A DNA stretch of 47,889 nt from Entrophospora sp. SA101 (GCA_958430865.1 CAUDNR010004520.1:1-47889); one strand, 5' to 3'. Counted from the stretch's first letter, positions 10,587 to 21,704 are shown. Program-made: numbers and translations. Notes: generated from the letters alone by a model not told the origin.

Positions 10587-11830
10587 TTATAATAATTCTT
10601 TTTACTTCTCCACTTTCTTATTTTATAAATTACGATAATGATTGAAAATATTGCTCCGGCTACTATTATTGCTATTCCGGGAGGAGTTTCAAAAAAGACT
10701 TTTTTATTTTTTGGTTCGATTGTTCTTTTATCGATAGGGATAGGTTTTTTGCTCGCTATTTCTCGTTGGAATTCTCGTAGTCCTTGTTTATCTTCCTCGT
10801 CAATATTTAAACTGTTAATATCAACTGGTTCGCCTCGGTAGATTTTTTGAGCCGCTTTTAAGGTGGTTTTGCCGTCCTCGCGTAAGTTTAAACTATCAAC
10901 ATTAACTGCTTGACCTTGGCTTATTCGGGCGAGAGATTGGGCGAATAATTCTACTTGCGGTTTACAATCGGAGCAAAATATTTTGTTCGGGTCATTTGGG
11001 AAGTGATAAGCATCTTGGGAAAAACTCTTTTTACAGAACGAACAATTATAAGAAGAGTTAGAATTATTAGTTATTGGTTGGCTAACTGGTAAAGGGGCAG
11101 TTGGTGAATTTGGTTGATTAGGAGAAGGAGAATTATTATTGCTTGGTGGTTGGTTATTAGCAGGAGAGGAATTATCAATTATTACTTGATTTATCTCGGC
11201 TTTAATCTCTGGTGAAATTGGATTGTTATTTTTTTGGACTTGAACTTTGGCTTGGTATTCTTTGAGTATTTTTACTTGTTCAGCATTAAAAGTTTGATTA
11301 CATTGTTCTCAATCAATTTCTTTACCCTCAGTTAAATCGTCTATCAATATATCTCATAGTTTTTTTAGTGTTTGGTCCTGTTGCATCCGGGTTTGACTTA
11401 AAGATTTCTGTGCTGCAATCAATTGGCAATTATCGCAATTTTTGCCTATTCCTTTTGCGAAGTAATTAGGAGCATCGTCTTTTCACGTTAGACATTCTTC
11501 ACAAACAACTAAATTACCGGGTTTTAATTTATTGTTAATTTGGCTGATAATACTGTTTTTTCGTTCTTTTTCTCGGTTTTTCTCTTTAATTTTTTCTTTT
11601 TCTTCTCTTTGTTTACGAGCATGTCCTCCAACTTCATTTATACAATTTACACAAAGGTATTCGTGGTAAGTTGGATTGTTAAAATTACTAGGTCATTCAT
11701 TTTTGGATTTAGAAAGACAAGAAAGATAAATTGATTGGCAATCAGCACAACTATTAATTTTTGCTCCGCTTTTTCCACCGCTGTGTTGACCGCAGTTGCT
11801 TCCGCAACTTTCACAAATACCTATTGACAT
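10583..11830 (-). CDS. Cys-rich (zinc-ribbon-like) coiled-coil protein with C-terminal membrane anchor
   Basis: A 415-aa protein of unknown function. The N-terminal part has several Cys pairs (CESCG, CADCQ, CVNC, CEECL, CDNC), typical of zinc ribbons. A Lys/Glu coiled coil, a Pro/Asn/Ser-rich linker, another CSFC/CSDC pair and a repeated motif (VNVDSLNL / VDINSLNI) follow. A hydrophobic segment near the C-terminus (GIAIIVAGAIFSIIIVIY) is followed by basic residues. Start at ATG 11830, 11 bases after the stop of the upstream gene (11841), so the two are probably one operon. Trp is TGA. Confidence 0.72.
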
Positions 11831-11840
11831 GATTATAACT

Positions 11841-13235
11841 TTAAAAATTGGGAAGCAATTCTACTAATGCTTCAAATTGTTGATTTTGTTGTATTTCTAA
11901 TTTAACTAATTCTTCCTTCAATCGGCAAATTTCTTCAAGGTCAAGAACTACTTCTTTTTCTTTTAAAATTTCTTTTCTATCTTTGATTAACTCTTGGGCA
12001 TAATAATCTTTTTCTTTGCCCTCCCGAATTATTTTTTCAATTGTTTGTAATAATTCAGTTAGTTTTAGTTTTCCTCATTCATTTAGGTGAATATAAGAAT
12101 TGTTGAATAAGGTTTGGTAATTTTTATATTTGTTTAAACTTAATAACTCTTTTTCTAACTTCGTTACTTTTTCAGTTAAAATTTTATTCTTTTCTCTTTC
12201 TTCTTCTAATTGAACTAATAAAGATTTATCATGGTAAAAATTTTGTTCTTGATTTTTAATCAATTCTTTTTTTGGTCTCTCTATTTCTTTATTTTCTTCA
12301 AATTGCGAATTATTATTTTCGAACTTTTTTTCATTTACTATTAACGGTTCGAGTTTTTTAACTTTCTTTACCTGACTTTCTCTTTCTTTTTGTTCTAGTT
12401 CTCTTCTTCTTTCAAATCCTGATAAGTCGTGCTTCAAGTAGCATTCGCCGCAAATATAATTTTCTTGTTCATCTTTACATTTGAACGTTAGTGCCTTAAG
12501 GGTTGGTTCGAAAATTACTGTGTCGCTTTTTCTACATCTCCAGCATAATCCTAAAATAGGGATAACAGAATTATAACGTCCTCAGCACTCCTTTCCAATT
12601 TTTTCTTCTGCTTTTTGAACTTTTTCACTATTTAATATTTTCTCGCTTCTAATTCTAGATTTTTTTTCTTCTTCCAATTGTAATTGTAAAGATTCGTTTT
12701 GATTTTTTATTTCTATTAATTCTTTGTTTAGGAGTTCTATTTCCTTGCTTCTTTTTTCTTGATTTTTTATTTTTTGGCTAGCGAACTCTTCATAGCCTTT
12801 AAAACCGTAAATCTTAACTAAAATTGGTTTTCTTTTGTGACCCTCTAATATGTCATAGTTTATATAGCAATCTAGGCAATAATTATTGTTATAAGGTTCT
12901 GTTGGGTCTTTTAGACCAGGTTCAAAAATCACCTCATCACTAGTTTTGCATTTTTTACAAGTCCCTTTGATAGAAATATTATCGTTATAACGACCCCAAC
13001 AACTTTTACCGGCTATTTCTTCTGCTCAAAGAATTTCTTCGCTGTTCAAAATTCTTTGCCTTTCGGTAATCTTTTCTGAATTCGACTGGTCTTTATTTTT
13101 TTGAATTTGCTCCTTTTTTAAACATTCAGGTCGTTCACAGCATACTTTTATGGTGTCTCCATCAACAGTCCAAAGGTTATCATTTGAACGTTTTTTCTCT
13201 CTACAGTGTGAGCAATAAATATATCCTCATGTCAT
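11841..13235 (-). CDS. Protein with duplicated CWGRY Cys modules and long coiled coil
   Basis: A 464-aa protein with an N-terminal CSHC/CCERPEC region and two related modules. Module 1 reads CWGRYN...CKKCKTSDEVIFEP...CLDCY and module 2 reads CWGRYN...CWRCRKSDTVIFEP...CGECY. Each has four or five Cys that could bind zinc. A predicted coiled coil follows each module, and the C-terminal 180 residues are almost all helix-forming. No membrane segment is evident. It is first in an operon with the membrane-anchored Cys-rich protein downstream. Function unknown; binding of nucleic acid or a partner is possible but not shown. Confidence 0.72.
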
Positions 13236-13283
13236 AATATCTTATATTTTAGTAAAATAATTTTTTTGGATGGTTAATTAGAC

Positions 13284-13308
13284 GGAGGGAGGGGGAGAGG
13301 GGGGTGGG
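13284..13308 (+). promoter_or_regulatory. G-rich tract able to form a G-quadruplex
   Basis: Four G-runs (13287-13289, 13291-13295, 13299-13304, 13306-13308) are separated by loops of 1, 3 and 1 bases, in the intergenic region between divergent genes. In such AT-rich DNA this is striking. On the plus strand it lies about 100 bases upstream of hisS. A TATAAA-like box (about 13315) follows it. Confidence 0.6.
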
Positions 13309-13405
13309 TCTACTATAAAATATAAATATATATGACAGGTGTCAAAGGTATATAAATCTCTATCGAAAAGAAATTATTTAATTAGTTGACTAAAAAAGTT
13401 ATTAA

Positions 13406-14665
13406 ATGACCCTTCCCAATAAGCCCCGCGGCACCCAAGATATTTATCCCCCTCGTTCTCTTTTATATCAAAAAATTCACCAAATCATTACCAAAATATT
13501 ACAAAAAAATAATTATCAACCAATAATTTTTCCTACTTTTGAATATCAAGAATTATTTACTACTTCTTTGGGTTCCACTACCGATATTATTCATAAAGAA
13601 ATGTATGCTTTCCCTGACCGAAAAGGACGAGAATTAGCCTTGCGACCCGAGGGAACTGCCAGCACGGTTCGCTTAGTTTGCGAGAATAAACTAGTTAAAG
13701 AAGGTTATCCCTTAAAGTTTTACTACTGGGCTAACATGTTTCGTTATGAACGACCCCAAAAAGGGAGATATCGCGAGTTTTGACAATTAGGAGTGGAATT
13801 AATTAACGGGCCAGGAATTATGGCTGATTATCAAATTTTAAAACTAGTTGCGGATATTTTAAATAGTTGCGGAATTCAAAATTTCTCTTTTAATTTAAAT
13901 TATTTGGGAGACCATAACGCCAAGGAAAAATATAAAAAAAAAATCAAAGAGTTTGCCGAAAAAATTATTAGCGAGTTATGCTGAGATTGCCAGCGGCGAT
14001 ATGCCGCCAACCCTTTACGAATTTTGGATTGTTCGCACTGTCAAAAAAACTTTTCCTTTCCTTCTTACTATCATGTTCTAACTAACGAAGATAAAGATTA
14101 TGTCGAGGAATTGAATAAATTTTTAGATAAATTTTCCTTACCTTACCAATATAATTATGGTTTAGTTCGCGGCTTAGATTATTATACCGGCTTGGTTTTT
14201 GAAGTTAGTTTCGCCGGAGAAAAGTCTTTATTAGGTGGGGGTCGTTATGATAAACTTTACCAAGAAGTAGGAAATATAAAAGTTCCGGCAGTTGGTTTTG
14301 CGGTCGGAATTGAGCGATTATTAGATTATTTAGCAAGTTCCCAATTATTAAAAATTGCTAAGCAAGTTGACATTTTTTTTTTGGCTACTATCCCCGAAGT
14401 TTATGGCGATATCTTAACTTGAAAAAAAGAATTAGAAAAATATCCGTTAATAATAGAATATAATTTAGAAGTTAGAAAAATAAAATCTCTTCCCAAAATT
14501 ATTGACTACTATCAACCGAAAATATTAGTAATAGCGGGAGAAAAAGAACTAAATAGCCAAGAATTACTGATAAAAGATTGGCAAAAAAAGCAAAGTTTTT
14601 TCGTAAAGAAAGAGAAAATAGTAGAGTGGATTAGGGATTATTTGGTAGGTAAAAATAAAAAGTAA
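13406..14665 (+). CDS. hisS: Histidyl-tRNA synthetase
   Basis: Class II synthetase, 419 aa, near normal length. The N-terminus PRGTQDIYPPRS, motif 2 RYERPQKGRYREF-W-QLGVE, the histidine-specific GLVRGLDYYTGLVFE and the motif 3 region AVGFAVGIERLLD are all visible. The frame passes three TGA codons as Trp. It is preceded by 170 bases of intergenic DNA holding the G-rich tract, so it probably has its own promoter. Confidence 0.97.
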
Positions 14666-14795
14666 GTAATGAAAATAGTAGTAAAATTATTCATTATGTT
14701 AAGCAGAACAGAAAAAGCAAAGATTTCTAATATTTTTCACTCATTAGAAACCATAATAATTCAATAATGACTATTATTGACAGTATGACGAGTGA

Positions 14796-16013
14796 ATGAG
14801 GAAATCAACTTTGTCAGACCACAAAGAAGAAGTTAGAAAGGTATTTAATAAAATAGAAATGGACGAAGACATGAAAGCCTTGCAACAAAACATTTTTAAT
14901 GTATTAGAAAGAATAATATTAAAGGGAGAAGCCTATTGAGAAGACCTCGAAACTCCCAAAACCCTCAAAGACTTAGAAGAAAAGGTCGAAAATTTAGAAA
15001 AAGTTCCGGACGAACTTATGAAGGCTCAAATAAGTTTTCACCGAGGACAAAGCCCCCAAGAGTTTGCCGAACTAGCAAGAACTACTCGGGAAGAAGATAT
15101 TGATTTAACTACTTTCATTAATTTTCTTAAAGAGAAAAATAGAAGGTTATCCGACCAAATTCAGATTCGTCCAACTCGGGCTAACTATCGGCAATTAGAA
15201 CAGTCTAAAAAAGAATTAGAAGAAGATAAAACAGAATTAACGAGGGAAGTCAATAAAATCCAATCCATTAACAAGTCTTTAAAAAATCAAAAGAGCAAAT
15301 GAAAAAACTGTTTAACTATCAGCAAAACCAAAACCAAAAAAGTTAATACTGATTTTCTGAAAAAATGCCAAAGCGAGCGAGAGGAAAAGAAAAGGGCGAA
15401 AAATTTCCAGTTAGACCTCAATAATAAAAACGATGAATTAGCCCAAAAAGACCAAGTAATTTCTACCCAAATTAGTGATAACCACCAACAGCAAAAAACT
15501 ATTACTGATTTACAAGGCCAGATTAATGAGTTGGAACAAAAATTAAAAAAACAAGCAGAGCAAATGAAAACACTGACCGAGGAAAAAGACCAACAAGAGC
15601 AGTTATGGCAGACCGAAAAGAGCCAATTATTAGCCGAAATTGCCAAAAAAGAAGAGAATATTTCCCTCCAACAGCACGAGCAAGAATTAACAAAACACTT
15701 AAAAAAAATGACCGAAGCCGCCAAAACCGAGGTAAGAAAAGTCTGCCAACAGTTAAAAATATTTAACCCCGATTGGGAACACCAACTAGAAAAAGTTCGA
15801 AATTATCCCGAACTAATGAAGTTAACCCAGGAATTCTTTCAAGAAAGATTACCACCAAGAAGTTCAAACCAAGGTAGAGAGAGAGAGAGAGAGAGAGAGA
15901 GACGGAATTTGCTATTTTCAGTAGGAGGAATAGTTATTTTTTCTTTGCTAGTTATAATTACAACCATTTTAAAGAAAAAAAGAAATTATGCGAAAGGGTC
16001 GAAGCAAAATTAG
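14796..16013 (+). CDS. Tail-anchored coiled-coil protein with an (AG)13 repeat
   Basis: A 405-aa protein, almost entirely Glu/Lys/Gln-rich coiled coil. It is followed by an Arg-Glu alternation (RERERERERERR) coded by a pure AG dinucleotide run (15876-15902), then a hydrophobic segment (LLFSVGGIVIFSLLVIITTIL) and a basic tail (KKKRNYAKG). A change in AG copy number would shift the frame just before the membrane anchor and release or lose it. Start chosen at ATG 14796; two TGA are read as Trp. 130 bases of non-coding DNA separate it from hisS. No family recognised. Confidence 0.7.
15876..15902 (+). repeat. (AG)n dinucleotide microsatellite inside a gene
   Basis: About thirteen AG units in a row encode alternating Arg-Glu directly ahead of the membrane segment of the coiled-coil protein. 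The unit length is not a multiple of three, so gain or loss of a unit changes the frame. Confidence 0.85.
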
Positions 16014-16076
16014 AAAGAAAAAATAATAGAATGAATTCACAACTGTTTAGTGTGCCAAAATAAAAACTAATTATTT

Positions 16077-17447
16077 ATGCTTGGTCCAAAAACCATTACT
16101 GCCTTAGTCACTGCTCCAATTACGCAAAATATTGCTCTAATTCGGATTTCTGGTCCGCAAACTTACCAAATCATTACTCAAATTTGCGACCGTGCTTTAC
16201 CAGAATATCCTCAAAAAACCCCCCAATTAATTTTTGGCAAGGTCATCAATTCACAAAAAGAGATAATTGACGAAGTATTATTTCTTTGTTTTTACCAACC
16301 CTCTTCCTTTACCGGCGAGGATGTGGTCGAAATAAGTTGTCATGGCAATTTATTTATTGTTAATCAAATATTACAATTAATCCTGGAAAAAGGTGCTGAA
16401 TTAGCTCACAAAGGTGAGTTTACTAAGCAAGCTTTTTTTAATGGTAAACTAAATTTAATTCAAGCCAGCACGATAAATGATTTAATCCGCACTCCTTCGT
16501 TAGAGGGAACAAAATTGGCTCTTCACAACCTAAGTTCAGAAACCCAAAAGGAATTAGAAAATATTGAAAATGAGTTATTGGAAATTATTGCTAACATTAA
16601 AGTCAATATTGATTACCCGGAATATGACGGAGTAGAATATTTAACTGGCAAGCAAGTTCTTTCACGCTTGAATAAACTAGTAATGAAAATGAAAATGATT
16701 AAAGAGAGTGGTAAAAAAGCCCGTGTTTATCAAGAAGGATTAAAGGTAGCCATAGTTGGCAAACCGAACGTGGGAAAATCTACTCTTTTAAACACCCTAC
16801 TACAAGAAGAAAAAGCCATTGTTTCGCCGATTGCCGGCACTACTCGCGACATAGTTGAAGCCTCTTATAATTTAAACGGTATTCCATTAACTTTATTAGA
16901 TACGGCCGGTATTCATGAGACCCAAGACACAGTGGAAAAAATCGGAGTAACCAGAAGTTATCAAGCCTTAGCCCAAGCCGAAATTATTTTTTTTTTAGTG
17001 GATAATTCCCAGCCATGAAGTAAAGAAGATGAAAATATCTGACAAAAAATTAAGCCAAAAAATTACTTATTTATTATCAATAAAACCGATAAACCGAGTG
17101 AATTACAATTACCTGACTATATTTCTTCGGAAAAAGTTCTGCGAATTAGTGCCAAAAATAAGCAGTTGAGTGAATTAGAAACTAAAATTAATGATTTATT
17201 TGCTAGTGATTTAATGAAAAACCTGTCTTCTTATCCTTATTTAAGTCAAAGTTGACAGCAAGCCAAATTAACCCGAATTATTCAGCAATTAGCAACAATA
17301 ATTAGTGAATTAAAAAAAGAAACTTATTTAGATGCTTTGTGTGGCGATTTAGAAGTCGGTTATAAGTTAGTAAAAGAGTTAAGCGGTAAAGAATACAATG
17401 AGGATTTACTAGATATTATTTTTAGTAAGTTTTGCTTAGGCAAATAG
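16077..17447 (+). CDS. mnmE: tRNA modification GTPase MnmE
   Basis: 456 aa. The N-terminal formyl-THF-binding domain is followed by the inserted G domain: P-loop GKPNVGKSTLLN, switch AGTTRD, DTAG and NKTD (G4). The C-terminus ends FCLGK, matching the family's FC(I/L)GK with its conserved Cys. Three or more TGA codons are Trp. It works with MnmG (7768-9663) on U34 of tRNA. The start at 16077 follows the coiled-coil gene by 63 bases. Confidence 0.97.
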
Positions 17448-17452
17448 CGATA

Positions 17453-18304
17453 TTAATTAATGTTTCTCTGATTATATTTTTCTTTCCATTTGATTAAAAG
17501 TCAGGCCAAGAGAAAAAAAATTAAGTAGGTGCCGAAGATTACGCTAATTATTCACAGAAAGCGGGAAATTAAACTAGAAGAATAGTTAATATCTCCTTCA
17601 TAAGCGGGCTGACCCATAATGCGATAAAAGAAAACATAAGGGTAATTCCGGGGAAAATCATAGGAAATTTTGCCGGGGTGAATTCAATAATTACTTGCTT
17701 TCTCGCGTAGAACAACAAAAATAAATCAAATAGTAGGGTTTGCTAAAACTCCGATTAAGGTTGACGGGATTTTTTTTCTTAATAAATTTACTTTACTAAA
17801 ACTGCGAAAGTGAAAAAATAATAGTAGTGGGGCAAGGACATGGGAAATAGCCGTATTAAATTAGTAATAATTTTGCATTCTTATTTCTCAGCAATTAAAG
17901 AGATTAATGGTACGAGCAGGATTATCAGTGTCCGGCACATAAATTCAGGCTATTTTTTTGTCCGATAAGTAATAAAACGCTCAATTAGCCACAAAAGCCA
18001 ACAACATTATTAGATTAGCCATTAAGACAGTCAAATCAAAAATTTGCTCAAAGTAATTAGTTTTTCCTCGCTTTACTAATTTATAAATAACTCAAATTAT
18101 GGTTAATCAGCCCACTCAGACGCATCATCAAGTAGAAATTCACAGTCAATAATTAATATTACTGGCTCGGGCAAAAGAATATTCTGAGCGACGAAATAAG
18201 TCTAAATGAGAACCCATGCCGATACATAAAGCATGAAACAAGCCCAGGCTAATAAGTAAAATTTTGCTCTTGCTGCTTGGTATTAATTTATTCTCACTAT
18301 CCAT
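17453..18304 (-). pseudogene. Multi-pass membrane protein gene interrupted by one in-frame TAA
   Basis: One frame reads coherently over 284 codons from ATG 18304 to 17453, with several hydrophobic segments (KILLISLGLFHALCIG, WVGWLTIIWVIYKLV, LLAFVANWAFYYLS, WFIFVVL, IISVIFGTYLIFFLLAWLLI). A single TAA at 17861-17863 breaks it at codon 148. Both halves have normal composition, so the break may be recent or an error. Many Trp are TGA. Family not recognised. The tRNA-Cys gene lies 9 bases upstream on the same strand. The 3' end is convergent with mnmE. Confidence 0.6.
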
Positions 18305-18312
18305 AGGAATTT

Positions 18313-18388
18313 TGGAGGAACTGGTCGGATTTGCACCGACGAATAGCAGTTTTGCAGACTGCGGCCTTAGCTACTTGGCGACAGTTCC
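18313..18388 (-). tRNA. tRNA-Cys (GCA)
   Basis: On the minus strand a full cloverleaf is seen: acceptor GGAACTG/CAGTTCC, anticodon stem GCAGT/ACTGC with loop CTGCAAA (anticodon GCA), T arm GTCGG-TGCAAAT-CCGAC, discriminator U73 (a Cys identity element) and an encoded CCA. Confidence 0.96.
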
Positions 18389-18574
18389 ATTTATTTTTTC
18401 TATATTTTAAATGCTTTTTTCTTTGCTTGTTAAAGATTATCAACCAAACAGTCAAAAGGAAAATTAGCAAAATACTCCCGGCCAACATTATCGAAAACTC
18501 TCTCTCTATGGTTATTGTTATTAATATGATTACTGATTTTTTTATTCATAATATTTTTTCTTTTAAAAATTAAT

Positions 18575-18604
18575 TTGTATTTAATTTAAGCAACGTGCTA
18601 TAAT
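18575..18604 (+). promoter_or_regulatory. Promoter upstream of trpS
   Basis: TTGTAT (18575-18580) and TATAAT (18599-18604) are spaced by 18 bases, 115 bases ahead of the trpS ATG. This is the best sigma-70-like match seen in the window. Confidence 0.55.
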
Positions 18605-18718
18605 GAAAGTTTTAATAATTATAGATATATAAACTGGTAAAATTATAGAAAAAAATTTTTCTTTTTTTTCCACAAATTTTCACTGAATTTAGAGTAATAA
18701 TTGGCAAAAATAGTAAAT

Positions 18719-19699
18719 ATGTCTAAATTATACATTTTTACCGGAATTCAAACTACGGGTAAACCAACATTAGGAAATTACTGCGGGTTAATTCATCCTA
18801 TTTTAGAACTTCAGAAAAAAGGTACTCATGAAATTATTATAATGATTGCTGATTTACACTCATTAACAGTTCCTAAACCTAATTTTAATTATCGCGAAAG
18901 TTGCTATGAAATTGCTTCTTTACTATACGCTTGTGGATTAAAAGAGGAAAAATGTAAAATATTTATTCAATCGCAGGTCAAAGAACACTTGGAATTAGCC
19001 TGATTTTTAGCTCCTTTGGTTACTATAAGTGAATTAAACAACATGATTCAATATAAAGAAAAAAAAAAAGAGCAAGAAACTGGTAATTTAGCTTTGTTAT
19101 CCTATCCAGTATTAATGGCGGCCGATATTTTTCTTTATGACGCCGATTTGGTTATTGTCGGACAAGACCAAAAACAACACCTAGAATTAACTAGCGACAT
19201 CGCCCAAAAGTTCAACAATTTTTATGAGAAAGAATTATTAAAAATCCCAGAATTTTTTATTCCTAACTTGGGGGCAAAAATAATGGGTTTACAAAACCCC
19301 GAGAAAAAGATGTCAAAAAGCGAGCAGGACTGTATTTTTTTATTAGATAAGCCCGAAACAATAAAAAAAAAGATTGAAACCGCTATTACTGATTCCGAAA
19401 ATAAAATTTACTATGACCGGGAAAAAAAGCCCGGCATTTCTAATCTTTTAATTATCTATGCTTTATTAACTAAGCAAGAAATAAAAGCCGCGGAAAAAGA
19501 ATTACAAAATATTAACTACCACCAATTTAAACTACAATTAATTGATTTACTTAATAAAAATTTAGGAATAATTCAAGAAAGATATAAATCTTACCTTCCC
19601 CACATTAAAGGAATAGTAGAAGAAAATAATATTTACTTAAAAGATTTGGCCGAAAGAAAAATTAAAATAATTAAAAAGGAATTAAAAATATTATATTAA
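18719..19699 (+). CDS. trpS: Tryptophanyl-tRNA synthetase
   Basis: Class I synthetase, 326 aa, full length. The HIGH-type motif is GKPTLGNYCG (bacterial TrpRS often has TxGN here). MAADIFLYDADLVIVGQDQKQHLE and KKMSKSEQD are conserved. It charges tRNA-Trp, which must here include a UCA anticodon or a UGA-reading tRNA given code 4. ATG 18719 is preferred over a TTG 18 bases upstream. One TGA Trp at 19001. Confidence 0.97.
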
Positions 19700-19710
19700 A
19701 CATAATCATA

Positions 19711-19942
19711 TAGGATTAAAAAAAAAGATTTATCTCTCTTTAATAGTCAGTGTGATTATTGGAATAGTTGTTGTGGCAATATTATTTGTTTTTTATTTGA
19801 GTAGAGTAATAGAACCGTAATTCCGCCCGAAATAAAAGAAAAAATGACGGTTCATTGAGCCGAGAATATTTCTGAATTAAAAAAAAGTTGCTTTTGGAAA
19901 GTAAACTTTCCTAGAAAATTAACGAATGTTGAAAAGAGTTAA
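19711..19942 (+). pseudogene. Remnant of a small membrane-anchored protein
   Basis: Without a usable start codon, one frame reads KKIYLSLIVSVIIGIVVVAI and LFVFYL, preceded by an A9 run, and stops at about 19820. The next frame continues IPPEIKEKMTVHW to a stop at 19942. It follows the pattern Lys run plus membrane segment plus short domain seen at 2301, 4624 and 38651, but is short and broken. It contains a hairpin GGAAAGT/ACTTTCC (19896-19911) reminiscent of the first arm of the structured repeats. Confidence 0.35.
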
Positions 19943-19952
19943 AATTTAGACA

Positions 19953-20669
19953 ATGAATAATTTATTATGACAAGAATTCTATTTAGATAAAATTGACCCT
20001 AGTTGAGGAACTTTTTTTCAACAAGAAGTTCAAAAAAATTATTTTTTACCTCTATTAGTTAAATTGGATGAAGAATACAAAAATTATAAATGCTGACCCA
20101 AAAAAGAAAATATTTTCCGCCTTTTTCGAGAAATTTCCTTGGAAAAAATTAAAGTAATAATATTAGGCCAAGACCCTTATCATTCACCCGAAACAGCCGA
20201 CGGAATTGCTTTTAGCACCCAAAGACTTAGTTATATCCCTCCCAGTTTAAAAAATATCTTTTTAGAGTTTAGTAAGGATTGTAATTGTCCTCTCCCGCTC
20301 AAAGGTGATTTACTGCCCTGAGTTAAAGAAGGAGTTTTTTTGCTTAATACTGCCCTGACTGTCTACGATGGCAAGGCTCTTTCTCATATGAGTTTATGAC
20401 AAGAATTTATTTATTCCTTACTAATTTACTTAAAAAACTATAATGATAAGTTAATTTGGGTGTTTTGAGGCAAAAAAGCGGAAAAAATCAAAGAAGAATG
20501 TCAAATTAGTAACGATTATAGTTTAATTAGTACTCACCCTTCCCCTTATAGTGCTGAGTATGGATTTTTTGGTTCCCGACCTTTTTCGAAAATTAATAGT
20601 TTGTTAACTAAATTAAAAAAAGAACCGATTAATTGGTTAGTTATTTTACCGCTGAACCTTGAAAAATAA
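19953..20669 (+). CDS. ung: Uracil-DNA glycosylase, family 1
   Basis: 238 aa. Removes uracil from DNA. The water-activating motif GQDPYH, the NTALTV segment, W-V-F-W-GKKA and the HPSPYS motif are present. Five or more Trp codons are TGA. Together with Nfo (24322-25197), MGMT and a Nudix protein it makes up a base-excision repair set. Confidence 0.96.
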
Positions 20670-20802
20670 TTAATGGCAATAAAAAACTGAGAAATGATTG
20701 AAAAAAGAATTAAAACTTTTAATATTCCTATTTTCAAAGGGTAATAAAACGACATTAGCCGTCTTGACTACCTTTCTGTGTAAAGATAAAAAAGCAAGAA
20801 AA

Positions 20803-20906
20803 ATTTTTCGGGAAAAGTGAAGCCGTTTCGACGAACTTTCCTAAAAAGGCTAATAATTTCAGTGTTTAACCTCAATTAGGGGAGGAGGCTCCCTTGTCCT
20901 AATTTT
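20803..20906 (+). ncRNA. Structured repeat, copy B
   Basis: It matches copy A (6973-7077) over about 105 bases, with most changes in stems. Hairpin 1 arms are TTTTCGGGAAA and TTTCCTAAAAA (about 20804-20843), allowing G-U and T-A changes that keep pairing. The outer stem AATTAGG/CCTAATT (about 20873-20905) is perfect and encloses a G-rich loop. An ORF reading through the start of this copy ends EKWSRFDELS; copy A would encode EKWSCFDEFS in the same phase, so a coding origin is an alternative. Confidence 0.5.
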
Positions 20907-20929
20907 GGCTAATTTTGTTGATATTATAT

Positions 20930-21172
20930 TTAAGTATTACTACATATACTACACTTCGAATCATAATCTATTCCTCTTTTTAGGTGCTCTCTATGTTCCT
21001 CCCTTGCTTGGAAACTTTTAAATTCATTTTGTAATTCTTCCCTTTCTTTTTTTTCTTTGGGAGTCAAAAATAAATAACCTCTTCTTAAATAAACTTTTAC
21101 CAAAAATGCAACGAAAAAAAGGGCTACGAAAAAAAATGCCCTTAAAATCCATTTACGATACTTCTCTTTCAA
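20930..21172 (-). CDS. Small protein with N-terminal membrane segment
   Basis: About 80 aa from a TTG start (no ATG): KEKYRKWILRAFFFVALFFV membrane segment with flanking Lys/Arg, then a charged helical part and a C-terminal CSIC pair. It lies between structured repeat copy B and an unknown gene, and ends only 24 bases from the repeat. No family recognised. Confidence 0.5.
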   Translation of the reverse strand: MKEKYRKWILRAFFFVALFFVAFLVKVYLRRGYLFLTPKEKKEREELQNEFKSFQAREEHREHLKRGIDYDSKCSICSNT

Positions 21173-21218
21173 CTTTTTAATTTAATAATTATAACTTCAA
21201 CTAGGACTTGCCCAAAAA

Positions 21219-21704
21219 TTACCTTCTACTCTTAACATAACCTTCAACCTTTTGTCCACGTTCATGCTTTTGAATAGCATCTTTAATTAGTTCCGCACAT
21301 TTACTCCTTATTCGATAAGCAATTGTGCAATCTACATTGAGTAATTCTCGGTAATTATCCTTTTGAATTTTTGTGCCAATATCTGCGGCTTCTCAGGGAA
21401 TAATCATCTCTTTGCAATAACCATTTCCCGCACAATTATAACATCCAATTTCTAAGGAAAACCACGCTGAAGTTCGTGATGTGTGAACACGCCCATAAGT
21501 AGTAGGCCCATAACTTTTATTTACTCCAATATCACTATAACTAGCAACTTCGTCATTATAACTATCGCTTACTTTATCATCACTCTCATAACTTTCCATA
21601 AACTCCTCCAAGGAGGGGGTTTCATTTTTGTTTTTTAACTCTTGAACGGTTTCGAACGGTTTTTTATTTGCCTCGATGGGTGTTAAATTGTTGTTTTTTA
21701 CCAT
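21219..21704 (-). CDS. Hypothetical protein, 161 aa
   Basis: It starts at ATG 21704 and reads through one TGA (Trp). The N-terminal half is acidic and Ser-rich (SYESDDKVSDSYNDEVASYSD); the middle has a CYNCAGNGYC cluster that could bind metal; the C-terminal part (LLNVDCTIAYRIRSKCAELI) is helical and basic. No family recognised. It sits on the same strand as the small membrane protein downstream. Confidence 0.55.

Noticed and set aside
10638..10841. Plus-strand ORF with a hydrophobic stretch
   Set aside because: Shadow of the minus-strand Cys-rich protein gene, which reads through with code 4.
15287..15724. Cys/Phe-rich 145-aa ORF on the minus strand
   Set aside because: Antisense of the coiled-coil gene; composition is the reverse complement of Lys/Glu codons.
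18297..18488. 63-aa hydrophobic ORF on the minus strand
   Set aside because: Its frame runs through the tRNA-Cys gene; no independent stop or RBS.
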